A stretch of 64,000 nucleotides of DNA from Candidatus Cryptobacteroides faecipullorum (GCA_017694885.1 JADIMH010000015.1:86928-150927); one strand, 5' to 3'. Numbered from the stretch's first letter, positions 55,392-62,863 are shown. Notes: generated by a model not told the origin, from the sequence alone. A program made the numbers and translations.

Positions 55392-55442
55392 CACGCCCGA
55401 AATAGAGGGACTTAAACATAAATTTAAGATTTACAGTCATTT

Positions 55443-55832
55443 ATGCCAACAATTCAACAATTAGTTCGCAAAGGACGCGAGGTTATCGTCGAGAAGAGTA
55501 AATCTCGCGCGTTGGATGCTTGCCCTCAGAGAAGGGGCGTATGCGTGCGTGTGTATACAACCACACCTAAGAAACCTAACTCAGCAATGCGTAAGGTTGC
55601 CCGTGTACGTCTTACCAACTCTAAAGAGGTCAACGCGTACATCCCTGGCGAAGGACACAACCTTCAGGAACACTCAATCGTACTCGTGAGAGGCGGCCGT
55701 GTGAAGGACCTTCCTGGTGTACGTTACCACATCCTTAGGGGCGCTTTGGATACCGCTGGCGTCGAGGGCAGGACACAGTCACGTTCCCTCTACGGAGCCA
55801 AGAGGCCGAAGAAGACCGCCGCTAAGAAGTAA
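55443..55832 (+). CDS. rpsL: Ribosomal protein S12
   Basis: 129 residues of the 30S decoding-centre protein, first gene of the str operon. The streptomycin-relevant loops read [11 protein letters not shown] (lysines at 43 and 44) and [12 protein letters not shown], both the sensitive wild-type form. A basic C-terminal tail [15 protein letters not shown] is present. rpsG follows after 33 nt. Confidence 0.98.
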   Translation: MPTIQQLVRKGREVIVEKSKSRALDACPQRRGVCVRVYTTTPKKPNSAMRKVARVRLTNSKEVNAYIPGEGHNLQEHSIVLVRGGRVKDLPGVRYHILRGALDTAGVEGRTQSRSLYGAKRPKKTAAKK

Positions 55833-55865
55833 TTATTAATTTATCACCTTTAATTTTCACTAAAA

Positions 55866-56342
55866 ATGAGAAAATCGAAGCCTAAGAAGAGGATTCTACT
55901 TCCTGATCCCAAATTCAATGATGTAATGGTTACACGTTTCGTGAATAACCTTATGCTCCAGGGAAAGAAGAGTATCGCGTATTCTATTTTTTACGATGCC
56001 ATCGACATGGTAGGCGAGAAGATGAAAGATTCTGACAAGGCTCCTCTAGATATATGGAGGAAGGCTCTTGAGAACGTCACGCCTCAGGTCGAGGTGAAGA
56101 GCCGCAGGGTCGGCGGAGCCAACTTCCAGGTGCCTACAGAGGTGCGTCCGGAGAGAAAGATTTCACTTTCCATGAAGAACCTTATCAACTTCGCGCGCAA
56201 GCGTTCCGGCCACTCTATGGCAGAAAAACTTTGTGCAGAGATCATCGCTGCGTACAACTGCGAAGGCGCTGCATTCAAGAGAAAAGAAGATATGCACAGA
56301 ATGGCAGAGGCCAACAAGGCATTTGCACATTTCCGTTTCTAA
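55866..56342 (+). CDS. rpsG: Ribosomal protein S7
   Basis: 158 residues, nucleator of the 30S head, contacting 16S rRNA and the E site. Marks: [39 protein letters not shown] with local variation, and [15 protein letters not shown] at the C-terminus. fusA begins 18 nt downstream. Confidence 0.98.
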   Translation: MRKSKPKKRILLPDPKFNDVMVTRFVNNLMLQGKKSIAYSIFYDAIDMVGEKMKDSDKAPLDIWRKALENVTPQVEVKSRRVGGANFQVPTEVRPERKISLSMKNLINFARKRSGHSMAEKLCAEIIAAYNCEGAAFKRKEDMHRMAEANKAFAHFRF

Positions 56343-56360
56343 TCCCCAAGGAGATACACA

Positions 56361-58475
56361 ATGGCAAGAGATCTTAAATTCACCAGAAACATCGGCATCA
56401 TGGCCCACATCGATGCCGGCAAGACAACAACTTCAGAACGTATCCTTTTCTACACGGGTAAGACCCACAAGATCGGAGAGGTTCATGAAGGTGCTGCTAC
56501 AATGGACTGGATGGTTCAGGAGCAGGAGCGCGGTATCACCATCACTTCGGCCGCTACCACTGCATTCTGGCACTATAAAGGGGATACTTATCAGATTAAC
56601 CTGATCGATACTCCGGGCCACGTGGACTTCACTGTAGAGGTGGAGCGTTCACTGCGTGTGCTTGACGGTACCGTTGCTACTTTCTGTGCGGTAGGCAGGG
56701 TACAGCCTCAGTCTGAAACCGTATGGCGTCAGGCTGACAAGTACGGAGTTCCGAAAATCGCTTATGTCAACAAGATGGACCGTGTCGGAGCCGACTTCCT
56801 CGCCGTCATCGACGAAATCAAGGAAAAGCTCGGGGCACGCGCAGTTCCTATCTGTCTTCCTATCGGGGCAGAGGACAAGTTCCAGGGAATCGTTGACCTT
56901 ATCGCAAACAAAGCTATCATTTACGATGGCGGCGAGGAGCTTGTGAACTATCAGGTGACGGACGTTCCGGCAGAGATGGCCGATGAGGTCGCTACCTGGA
57001 GAGAGAAACTTATCGAGGCTGCAGCCGAGTATGACGAATCTCTCATGGAGAAGTTCTTCGAGGATCCGGACTCTATTTCAGAGGACGAGATTATCGCTGC
57101 TCTCAGAAAAGCCACTATCGACATGTCTATAGTTCCTGCATGCTGCGGTTCTTCATTCAAGAACAAAGGCGTACAGTTCCTTCTTGACGCTGTGATGCGT
57201 TATCTTCCTTCTCCGCTCGACAAGGGCGCAGTCAAGGGGACGAATCCTAAGACAGGAGAAGAGGAGGAGCGCAGGCCTGATGCAAAGGAACCGTTCTGCG
57301 CACTCGTGTTCAAGATCGCCACAGACCCTTTCGTCGGCCGTCTGGCATTCATGAGGGCATACTCAGGGCGTCTGGATGCAGGTTCATATGTACTTAATAC
57401 CCGTTCTGACAAGAAGGAGCGTGTAGCCCGTCTTTATCAGATGCACTCAAACAAGCAGAATCCTATCGAGTTCGTAGAGGCCGGTGATATCTGCGCTGCA
57501 GTCGGGTTCAAGGATCTCCGCACCGGAGATACGATCTGTGTCGAGAACCATCCTATAACCCTTGAGTCTATGGAATTCCCTGATCCGGTTATCGGACTTG
57601 CAGTAGAGCCTAAGACCCAGAAGGATCTCGACAAGCTCGGAATCGCTCTTGCAAAACTTGCCGAGGAGGACCCTACATTCACTGTCAAGACTGATCATGA
57701 GACCGGTCAGACTGTCATCAGCGGTATGGGCGAGCTTCACCTTGATATCATTGTGGACCGTCTCCGTCGCGAGTTCGGTGTCGAAATCAATCAGGGTGCT
57801 CCGCAGGTCAACTACAAGGAGGCTATCACAGGCACAGTCCAGCATCGTGAAGTGTTCAAGAAGCAGACCGGTGGCCGCGGTAAGTTCGCTGACATCATAG
57901 TCGAGATCGGACCTGCAGATGAAGGCGTAACCGGACTTCAGTTCATTGACGAGGTCAAGGGCGGTAACGTTCCTAAGGAGTTCATCCCTTCAGTGGAGAA
58001 AGGCTTCAAGTCGGCTATGGCAAACGGTGTTCTCGCCGGTTACGAAGTACAGTCTCTTAAGGTAACCCTGAAAGACGGTTCATTCCATCCGGTCGATTCA
58101 GACCAACTTTCATTCGAAATCTGTGCACGTCAGGCATTCCGCCATGCATGTCCGAAAGCCAAGCCTGTCCTTCTCGAGCCTATCATGGCTCTCGAGGTAG
58201 TGACACCGGAGGACTATATGGGTGATATCGTAGGTGACCTCAACCGCCGTAGAGGCCAGATCAATGCGATGGACTCTGCTGTCGGAGGCGCAAGGATCGT
58301 GAAGGCATTCGTTCCGCTTGCTGAACAGTTCGGTTACGTGACTATCCTAAGAACGATTTCTTCAGGCCGTGCAACCAGCACAATGACTTTCGACCATTAT
58401 GCTGAAGTTCCTGCAAATATCGCCAAGGAAGTAATCGAGAAGAGCGGTTACAAGAACGTTGACGAGGACGAATAA
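56361..58475 (+). CDS. fusA: Elongation factor G
   Basis: 704-residue translocase GTPase, full length. G1 [14 protein letters not shown], switch [15 protein letters not shown]3 [17 protein letters not shown]4 NKMDR. Domains II-V follow, with [14 protein letters not shown] in domain [12 protein letters not shown] in domain IV and [17 protein letters not shown] in domain V. It is the typical single-operon EF-G; tuf is not adjacent, as usual in Bacteroidetes. Confidence 0.98.
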   Translation: MARDLKFTRNIGIMAHIDAGKTTTSERILFYTGKTHKIGEVHEGAATMDWMVQEQERGITITSAATTAFWHYKGDTYQINLIDTPGHVDFTVEVERSLRVLDGTVATFCAVGRVQPQSETVWRQADKYGVPKIAYVNKMDRVGADFLAVIDEIKEKLGARAVPICLPIGAEDKFQGIVDLIANKAIIYDGGEELVNYQVTDVPAEMADEVATWREKLIEAAAEYDESLMEKFFEDPDSISEDEIIAALRKATIDMSIVPACCGSSFKNKGVQFLLDAVMRYLPSPLDKGAVKGTNPKTGEEEERRPDAKEPFCALVFKIATDPFVGRLAFMRAYSGRLDAGSYVLNTRSDKKERVARLYQMHSNKQNPIEFVEAGDICAAVGFKDLRTGDTICVENHPITLESMEFPDPVIGLAVEPKTQKDLDKLGIALAKLAEEDPTFTVKTDHETGQTVISGMGELHLDIIVDRLRREFGVEINQGAPQVNYKEAITGTVQHREVFKKQTGGRGKFADIIVEIGPADEGVTGLQFIDEVKGGNVPKEFIPSVEKGFKSAMANGVLAGYEVQSLKVTLKDGSFHPVDSDQLSFEICARQAFRHACPKAKPVLLEPIMALEVVTPEDYMGDIVGDLNRRRGQINAMDSAVGGARIVKAFVPLAEQFGYVTILRTISSGRATSTMTFDHYAEVPANIAKEVIEKSGYKNVDEDE

Positions 58476-58506
58476 TTAAGTACAAACGGAAAATTCGAGA
58501 TTTTAT

Positions 58507-58812
58507 ATGAGCCAGAAAATAAGAATAAAACTCAAATCATTCGATCATATGCTGGTTGACAAGTCAGCTAAGAAGATCGTTGATACAGTGTCTTCTACAG
58601 GTGCTCGCGTGAATGGTCCCATTCCGCTTCCTACCGACAAGAAGATCTTTACTGTGAACCGCTCTACATTCGTGAACAAGAAATCGCGCGAGCAGTTCGA
58701 GCTGAACTCTTACTGCCGTCTTCTCGACATCTATGAGTCTACCCAGAAGACTGTAGATGCTTTGATGAAGCTTGAGCTTCCGAGCGGCGTAGAGGTCGAA
58801 ATCAAAGTCTGA
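58507..58812 (+). CDS. rpsJ: Ribosomal protein S10
   Basis: 101 residues; S10 also acts with NusB in antitermination. Marks: [40 protein letters not shown] and [17 protein letters not shown]. It follows fusA by 31 nt. Normally rplC and the rest of the S10 operon come next; here the operon ends and a tRNA and accessory genes follow. Confidence 0.98.
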   Translation: MSQKIRIKLKSFDHMLVDKSAKKIVDTVSSTGARVNGPIPLPTDKKIFTVNRSTFVNKKSREQFELNSYCRLLDIYESTQKTVDALMKLELPSGVEVEIKV

Positions 58813-58846
58813 TAAAAAAAGATTTTACAGATTAGAAATTTGTTAT

Positions 58847-58854
58847 TATATTTG
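58847..58854 (+). promoter_or_regulatory. -7 box TATATTTG after rpsJ
   Basis: Exact TAnnTTTG match in the gap. It could drive a small RNA or the downstream tRNA; no gene follows within 320 nt. Confidence 0.5.
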
Positions 58855-58855
58855 C

Positions 58856-58885
58856 AGACCTGTCCGGTTCCTGCCAGACAGGTCT
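58856..58885 (+). other. Hairpin AGACCTGTC/GACAGGTCT
   Basis: Perfect 9-bp arms (58856-58864 and 58877-58885) with a 12-nt loop, just after the -7 box. Confidence 0.6.
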
Positions 58886-58931
58886 ACAATTTAGCTCTTT
58901 TAAAAAATAATTTCGAAACATTTTGTCATCG

Positions 58932-59050
58932 GAATTTTGAAGTTTGTTTTTGAGTGAGTTCAAGCCCTGCGAGTGAAGAAGGAAGGAAATTTACTTTCGT
59001 AAATGACCGCCTGACGATCGTAGCATACGAGAACTCATCGGAAGGACATT
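58932..59050. repeat. Structured tandem element, copy 1
   Basis: About 119 nt. It shares GTGAGTTCAAG and an identical 29-nt core (58990-59018; TTTACTTTCGTAAATGACCG and further) with copy 2. Inside it is the hairpin TTTACTTTCGTAAA, and GTGAGTTC pairs with GAACTCAT near its end. No coding capacity is evident. Confidence 0.75.
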
Positions 59051-59171
59051 GAATTTTTTGAAGTTTCTTTTTGGTGAGTTCAAGGCGGGCAAGTGAGGAA
59101 GAAGGGAGTTTACTTTCGTAAATGACCGCCTGACGATACGAAGCCCAACGCAGAAATCACCAAAAAGAAAC
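59051..59171. repeat. Structured tandem element, copy 2
   Basis: About 121 nt with the same core at 59109-59137. It is bounded by a perfect 15-bp inverted repeat, GTTTCTTTTTGGTGA (59063-59077) and TCACCAAAAAGAAAC (59157-59171), enclosing 79 nt. It ends 6 nt before tRNA-Met. Confidence 0.75.
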
Positions 59172-59177
59172 AAAAAA

Positions 59178-59252
59178 AGGTCCCATAGCTCAGTTGGTTA
59201 GTAGCACCTGACTCATAATCAGGGGGTCACAGGTTCAAGCCCTGTTGGGACC
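59178..59252 (+). tRNA. tRNA-Met(CAT) with an extra D-arm base
   Basis: 75 nt. Acceptor GGTCCCA/TGGGACC, anticodon stem CCTGA/TCAGG with loop CTCATAA (CAT), T-stem ACAGG/CCTGT with loop TTCAAGC. The D stem is GCTC with TAGC; the 3' side reads GTAGC where GAGC is expected, giving one extra T. An elongator Met tRNA is most likely; a lysidine-type Ile tRNA cannot be ruled out. Confidence 0.88.
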
Positions 59253-59263
59253 ACTCTCAGAAT

Positions 59264-59298
59264 CAAGCACTTGCAGCGATGCAGGTGCTTTTCTTTTT
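59264..59298 (+). terminator. Terminator after tRNA-Met
   Basis: 11-bp stem AAGCACTTGCA (59264-59274) with TGCAGGTGCTT (59279-59289), loop GCGA, one T-G pair, followed by a T-rich tail. Confidence 0.8.
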
Positions 59299-59312
59299 GC
59301 CGTCTTTTTCCC

Positions 59313-59333
59313 ATTTGCATAAGATTTGCATAA
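59313..59333. repeat. Direct repeat ATTTGCATAA x2
   Basis: Two exact 10-bp copies (59313-59322, 59324-59333), 1 nt apart, between the tRNA-Met terminator and the primase-like gene. Confidence 0.7.
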
Positions 59334-59345
59334 AATAGGCTGTTT

Positions 59346-60824
59346 TCAGTCCAAGACAACCCACTTCCCGTGTGCTTTGCCTCCTTCGCGAATCAGTCTG
59401 CCGTCAGCCTTCAATTGGCTGATTCTCCTTTTGACGGTCTTCTCTGACACTCCGGATGTCCGGGCAATTTCCGGGATTGTGGCGGTGGCGTTATTCCTTA
59501 TTGCCTCCAAGACTTTGGCGGCTATAGGGTCTTCAGTGTCATTGTAAGTATTAATGTTATTATTATTGTCTTTACTTTGAGAAACCGACTGACCCTTTAG
59601 GAGATTATCCTCCTTCAGATACCTGTAGACTGTGGATTTGCTAATCCTGTAACCCTCGTCCTGAAATTTGGCTATGTTGTCAGCAACGGACATGGAGGAG
59701 TTGTAATGGTTGTAGAACTCCTCTTTGTTTAGAATCTTCTTTATCATCCCCCTTGCTTCGGGAACAGTAATCCCGTGTTTAGTCCAGTACTCTTTATCCA
59801 CCCGGAACTTCCCCTTGCTGCTTTCCTGAACTGTGGAGTCCGACCTCAGCACTCCTTTGGCAGTCTCCTCAATGACTTTCTTGTCTATCTTCCCGTCTTC
59901 GTTGTGGAAGAAGTGATACACTTCGTATGTAAGGCAGTAGAGCAATTCGGGATAGGTGATGTCGGGCTTGTTGGTCTTGAATACCATACCACGGACAAAC
60001 AGGTTCAATTTCCTCTCTCCCTTGGGGACGCGTTTCTTCTTCCGTACCAGTTCCCCGTCCATCCAACGGGAACTCCACTCCCTCGCCACCTTGTAGTAGT
60101 GTTCAGGGTATGTGAGGTATCCTTTCCCGGTGTCGTTGAGGGCTGATTCCTGAACCTGCTGATGTATGAGTGCCAATTCCGCGTGGGAGGAAAGGAAATA
60201 GCCGATTGACTTGCTGCGGAAGTCATATACCACATCGGACACTCCGGTGTCTGTTCCATGTGGCGTGTCGTGGAGTGTCAGCCCGAAGTCTGCCGGGGAA
60301 TAGATGTACCCGGTGAAGTCGGTGTCTGCCGTTGAGGTCGTCCCATAGTAGAGCTGATTTGCAGCCCGGGCATCCAGCAGGCCGGAGAAGCCGTTAAGGT
60401 CAGCAATCTTCCTGTATGCCGCCTCGAAGTTTTCCATGCCATATATAATGCCCTCAAAGCAGTAGACAAGCCTGAATGAGTGCCTGCCGTCTGTCCCGTC
60501 ACTGTATGTACTGTAGGAGAACGAGGGACGGAACTTCAGGTGTCCGACAAAGTCATTCACGCTTTCCTCAACCTTGTCAAAGTCATAGAACAGTGTCTGT
60601 GTCCCGATGTAGTTTTCTTTTCTCTTGTCGCGGAGTCCGAATTGTTCAGGGGCACTGAACAGGTAGCAGGATGCGTGTCCGTGCCGTATGCTTTCAAACA
60701 GTTCCACGGCGGTCAGTTCTGATTTCCTGAACAGTATCTGCCCCACTTCATTACCGGAGGGCTTTGAGTCATATCCTCTTACGGATAGAGACAGCCGGAG
60801 CTTTTGTTCATCGTCTTTCTTCAT
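59346..60824 (-). CDS. Primase-like protein with HTH domains, mobile element
   Basis: 492 residues (start ATG 60824; the frame extends upstream without similarity). The N-terminal 170 residues show the three acidic/His motifs of archaeo-eukaryotic-type primase-polymerases: LFYDFD (D81 and D83), RHSFRLVY (H115) and LLDARAANQLYYG (D151). A central helix-turn-helix (near ISKSTVYRYLKEDNL) and a C-terminal winged helix (PEIARTSGVSEKTVKRRIS, cut, about 440-492) would bind DNA. This is typical of replication proteins of plasmids and integrative elements; primase activity is inferred. No partner helicase is in the window. Confidence 0.7.
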   Translation of the reverse strand: MKKDDEQKLRLSLSVRGYDSKPSGNEVGQILFRKSELTAVELFESIRHGHASCYLFSAPEQFGLRDKRKENYIGTQTLFYDFDKVEESVNDFVGHLKFRPSFSYSTYSDGTDGRHSFRLVYCFEGIIYGMENFEAAYRKIADLNGFSGLLDARAANQLYYGTTSTADTDFTGYIYSPADFGLTLHDTPHGTDTGVSDVVYDFRSKSIGYFLSSHAELALIHQQVQESALNDTGKGYLTYPEHYYKVAREWSSRWMDGELVRKKKRVPKGERKLNLFVRGMVFKTNKPDITYPELLYCLTYEVYHFFHNEDGKIDKKVIEETAKGVLRSDSTVQESSKGKFRVDKEYWTKHGITVPEARGMIKKILNKEEFYNHYNSSMSVADNIAKFQDEGYRISKSTVYRYLKEDNLLKGQSVSQSKDNNNNINTYNDTEDPIAAKVLEAIRNNATATIPEIARTSGVSEKTVKRRISQLKADGRLIREGGKAHGKWVVLD

Positions 60825-61049
60825 TTCTTTTTTTCGACTACAATAAGCGAGACGGATGAAAAAGTAAAGAGAAAATGAAAATCCTGATGGGGAGGGCGGG
60901 GCCATCCGTGGTGGTGAGTTTCTGTTATCTTCCTTAAGTGTTATCCGGGAACCTTGCATACGCTAACCACGCACTGTTGCGTGTGAATTCTTTCTGTGCC
61001 ATGCCGATTGTTTTCAGGAACTAATTATAGTGGAAAAGGAAAATATACA
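60825..61049. other. 225-nt gap in the accessory region
   Basis: No gene seen. It contains a short hairpin, CACGCA followed by TGCGTG about 3-4 nt later (near 60973-60990), and AT-rich sequence before the next gene. Confidence 0.6.
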
Positions 61050-61262
61050 ATGAGCCAACACTCGGATATCACCAGGCAGAAAATCTCCCAGGGGATGACG
61101 AAGCACCACGCCCACAGGACAGATGCACAGAAGGCCAAGACAGCCGAGCGCCAGAGCCGGGCCATGAAAAAGTATTGGCAGTCAATCCCCGATGGCAAGC
61201 CCATTGGCAGTGCCACAAGAAAGCCGATACCGACCATCCCGACAGAGACGGCGACAGTCTAA
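61050..61262 (+). CDS. Small NUMOD3-like DNA-binding protein
   Basis: 70 residues: MSQHSDITRQKISQGMTKHH then AHRTDAQKAKTAERQSRAMK and KYWQ. The pattern ITRQKISQGM...AMKKYW resembles the NUMOD3 DNA-binding motif of homing endonucleases, but no nuclease domain is present. Basic, with a proline/threonine tail. It may be a free-standing DNA-binding accessory of the mobile element. The longer frame upstream is rejected because it begins before any typical start context. Confidence 0.55.
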   Translation: MSQHSDITRQKISQGMTKHHAHRTDAQKAKTAERQSRAMKKYWQSIPDGKPIGSATRKPIPTIPTETATV

Positions 61263-61309
61263 TCCGGCATCGCAGGTATACCTTGGAGATAAGGGTATGT
61301 CTGCGATGT

Positions 61310-61591
61310 TTATTTTACTTTCTCCATGAGGGACAAGACCTCATCTTTGCTGTTTACCAGGTGCGGCTTGCCGTCTATATACAGGCATCCGTACACGGAG
61401 GGATTGACCGGGGGTTCAAACAGCTCCACGACCTCAACCCCAAGGACATCGGCAACCTCTTGCAGTCGCCTCAATGTAGGGTTGCCGTTGAGGGACTGTG
61501 ACAATGTAATCGGACTGATGTCCAGCTCCTGTGCTATATGGGCCATGGTTATCCCCTTGGCTTTGCATAGTTCCTTGATGCGCAGTACCAT
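61310..61591 (-). CDS. Xre-family HTH regulator
   Basis: 93 residues. A cro/CI-type HTH covers residues about 1-58: ELCKAKGITMAHIAQELDIS and ITLSQSLNGNPTLRRLQEVA. A short beta-rich tail CLYIDGKPHLVNSKDEVLSL follows. It is divergent from the small genes at 61737 onward; the -7 box at 61610-61617 and TTAAGG operators lie between them, so autorepression is likely. Confidence 0.9.
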   Translation of the reverse strand: MVLRIKELCKAKGITMAHIAQELDISPITLSQSLNGNPTLRRLQEVADVLGVEVVELFEPPVNPSVYGCLYIDGKPHLVNSKDEVLSLMEKVK

Positions 61592-61609
61592 ACTGAGTCA
61601 ATTTTACCT

Positions 61610-61617
61610 CAAAGATA
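61610..61617 (-). promoter_or_regulatory. -7 box TATCTTTG of the xre gene
   Basis: Plus-strand CAAAGATA, an exact TAnnTTTG match 19 nt before the xre start. The palindrome 61623-61639 lies directly upstream, in the -7/-33 spacer. Confidence 0.65.
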
Positions 61618-61622
61618 TAAAA

Positions 61623-61639
61623 TTAAGGCTATACCTTAA
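61623..61639. promoter_or_regulatory. Candidate Xre operator TTAAGG-N5-CCTTAA
   Basis: 6-bp inverted arms around CTATA in the spacer of the xre promoter. Further half sites are at 61667-61672 (CCTTAA) and 61688-61693 (TTAAGG). Confidence 0.55.
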
Positions 61640-61678
61640 AATTATCCCAATGAATTATGATAATAGCCTTAATTTTTA

Positions 61679-61710
61679 TTTGCATAATTAAGGATAAACA
61701 CTTATCTTTG
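61679..61710 (+). promoter_or_regulatory. Rightward promoter TTTG-N20-TATCTTTG
   Basis: -33 TTTG (61679-61682) and -7 TATCTTTG (61703-61710), 20 nt apart. The half site TTAAGG (61688-61693) sits in the spacer. Confidence 0.75.
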
Positions 61711-61736
61711 TATTATCAATTAAAGGTAAAGACATA

Positions 61737-61937
61737 ATGACACAGGCAAGGGTTGGACAGTATTTCTACGGCAGGCACAGAGGTCAGTTCGGCGTATGGG
61801 TCTACACCCATGTGTCCGAGGACGGAAGCGCGTCATGCGGTCAGTTCGTCAGGGACTTTCATGCCAGGGAGGACGCGAGGACTTTCGTGTGGGAAATGAA
61901 TGGTTGGGGCACACCCAAGACGGCCCTTTCAAGGTAG
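61737..61937 (+). CDS. Small protein, unknown, mobile element
   Basis: 66 residues, not recognised: MTQARVGQYFYGRHRGQFGV then WVYTHVSEDGSASCGQFVRD. Beta strands and a helix are likely. It is the first gene of the rightward transcript from 61703, with a leader of about 26 nt, and its product follows the Xre operator switch. Small unannotated proteins of this size are common in Bacteroidales mobile elements. Confidence 0.62.
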   Translation: MTQARVGQYFYGRHRGQFGVWVYTHVSEDGSASCGQFVRDFHAREDARTFVWEMNGWGTPKTALSR

Positions 61938-61966
61938 CAAATAAAGGATTTAAGACACCGGATTTC

Positions 61967-62308
61967 ATGGGAACGATTATCACCACCACAACAAACGACA
62001 GCCTCGTTGCGGGGCATATTTCAACGATTACGGGCAAGACAGGCTCCGCCTACATGGGCATAAGCAAGGCGATGCTGATAGAGGAGGCCAAGCGTCAGAT
62101 GCGCACGGAGTCTGGGTGTCATTTCCTGTACAGGAAAGTCAATGGGGAGATTCGCGAGGCGTTCGGGACATTGAGCCGCCCCCTTTGCGGGAAGCACATC
62201 AACGGTCGCGGGGAAAGCCCTGAGCGCAGGGGCTGCACCTGTTATTGGGACATGGAGCGTGGCGGGTTCCGCTCGTTCAGATGGGAGAACATCATAGCGG
62301 TTCTGTAG
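61967..62308 (+). CDS. DUF2693 SH3-barrel-like protein
   Basis: 113 residues, start ATG at 61967, 29 nt after the previous stop. The C-terminal 65 residues match the DUF2693 pattern of Bacteroides mobile elements: HFLYRKVNGEIREAFGTLSR, then LCGKHINGRGESPERRGCTC and YWDMERGGFRSFRWENIIAV. It is a small beta-barrel domain of unknown function. The first 25 residues are Thr-rich. The longer frame starts inside the previous gene and is rejected. Confidence 0.78.
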   Translation: MGTIITTTTNDSLVAGHISTITGKTGSAYMGISKAMLIEEAKRQMRTESGCHFLYRKVNGEIREAFGTLSRPLCGKHINGRGESPERRGCTCYWDMERGGFRSFRWENIIAVL

Positions 62309-62411
62309 CCTCGGTCTCCTTGTCAGTGTGTTCCCTGGGGGACCCCAGGGGACAACAATGGCACAGTTGTATTATTTTTGTAATCAGATACGGAAAAGCA
62401 ACCAAATTCTA
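62309..62411. other. Gap with two hairpins, possible element end
   Basis: CCCTGGGG (62333-62340) with CCCCAGGG (62343-62350) forms an 8-bp palindrome with a GA loop, followed by ACAAC (62352-62356) and GTTGT (62366-62370), then ATTATTTTTG. It ends the DUF2693 transcript and could also be an element boundary. Confidence 0.5.
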
Positions 62412-62762
62412 TTACTGTTTCCCATATTTCTTTTCAAATAATTCTGTATTCTTCTCTCCCCATGCAATCATAGCATCGATGATGGGAATAAGCGTCATCC
62501 CCAACGGAGTGATAGCATACTCCGAACGAGGAGGCAGTTCAGGGTAGATGGTCTTCGATACGAGCCCGTCCTCTACCAGTTCCTTCAGTTGCAAGTCGAG
62601 CACACGAGGCGTGGCTTCGGGAAATATCTTGTGCAATTCACTGGGACGCAGGGCACGGTGGCGCAGTTCGTCCAAGATGCATGACTTCCACTTGGAATCA
62701 ATCAGGCTCATGGTCAGCCGCAAGGGACAGTCCAAATCTACGGGTATCTTTCTTTCGTACAT
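62412..62762 (-). CDS. HxlR-family transcriptional regulator
   Basis: 116 residues with the HxlR winged helix (about 12-100): CPLRLTMSLIDSKWKSCILD, LRPSELHKIFPEATPRVLDL and PPRSEYAITPLGMTLIPII. A Cys at position 12 next to the motif is shared with redox-responsive HxlR members. Such proteins respond to aldehydes, quinones or oxidants and control adjacent reductases. It is divergent from the NTF2-like gene; promoter signatures lie at 62792 and 62888. Confidence 0.92.
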   Translation of the reverse strand: MYERKIPVDLDCPLRLTMSLIDSKWKSCILDELRHRALRPSELHKIFPEATPRVLDLQLKELVEDGLVSKTIYPELPPRSEYAITPLGMTLIPIIDAMIAWGEKNTELFEKKYGKQ

Positions 62763-62791
62763 GGTTTTATCTTTATTGAATGTTACGCCTG

Positions 62792-62799
62792 CAAAGGTA
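62792..62799 (-). promoter_or_regulatory. -7 box TACCTTTG of the hxlR gene
   Basis: Plus-strand CAAAGGTA, an exact TAnnTTTG match, 30 nt before the HxlR start. The same TACCTTTGCAG occurs for the divergent gene. Confidence 0.65.
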
Positions 62800-62818
62800 A
62801 GGATAATATATCGTAACG

Positions 62819-62859
62819 GGTATATACCGAATAATTTTTCAGTATATGAATAATTTTTC
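62819..62859. promoter_or_regulatory. Palindrome and direct repeats, candidate HxlR operators
   Basis: GGTATATACC (62819-62828, perfect palindrome) near the minus -33 position; two copies of GAATAATTTTTC (62829-62840, 62848-62859) upstream of the plus promoter; ACCGAA (62826-62831) and TTCGGT (62857-62862) form a wider dyad. Confidence 0.5.
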
Positions 62860-62863
62860 GGTA

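Larger units (their letters stand above)
58813..59177. other. 365-nt gene-free gap between rpsJ and tRNA-Met
   Basis: No protein gene is supported here. It holds a -7 box at 58847, a hairpin at 58856-58885, and the two copies of a roughly 120-bp structured element at 58932-59050 and 59051-59171, which end 6 nt before the tRNA. Confidence 0.85.

Noticed and set aside
58991..59173. 60-residue minus-strand frame across the tandem element
   Set aside because: It arises from the repeat copies themselves and has no start or family support. Structure is a better explanation.
59253..59345. Duplicated tRNA-Met 3' end marking an integrated element
   Set aside because: Only the original tRNA end is present in the window; a second copy of its 3' sequence was not found between 59253 and 64000.
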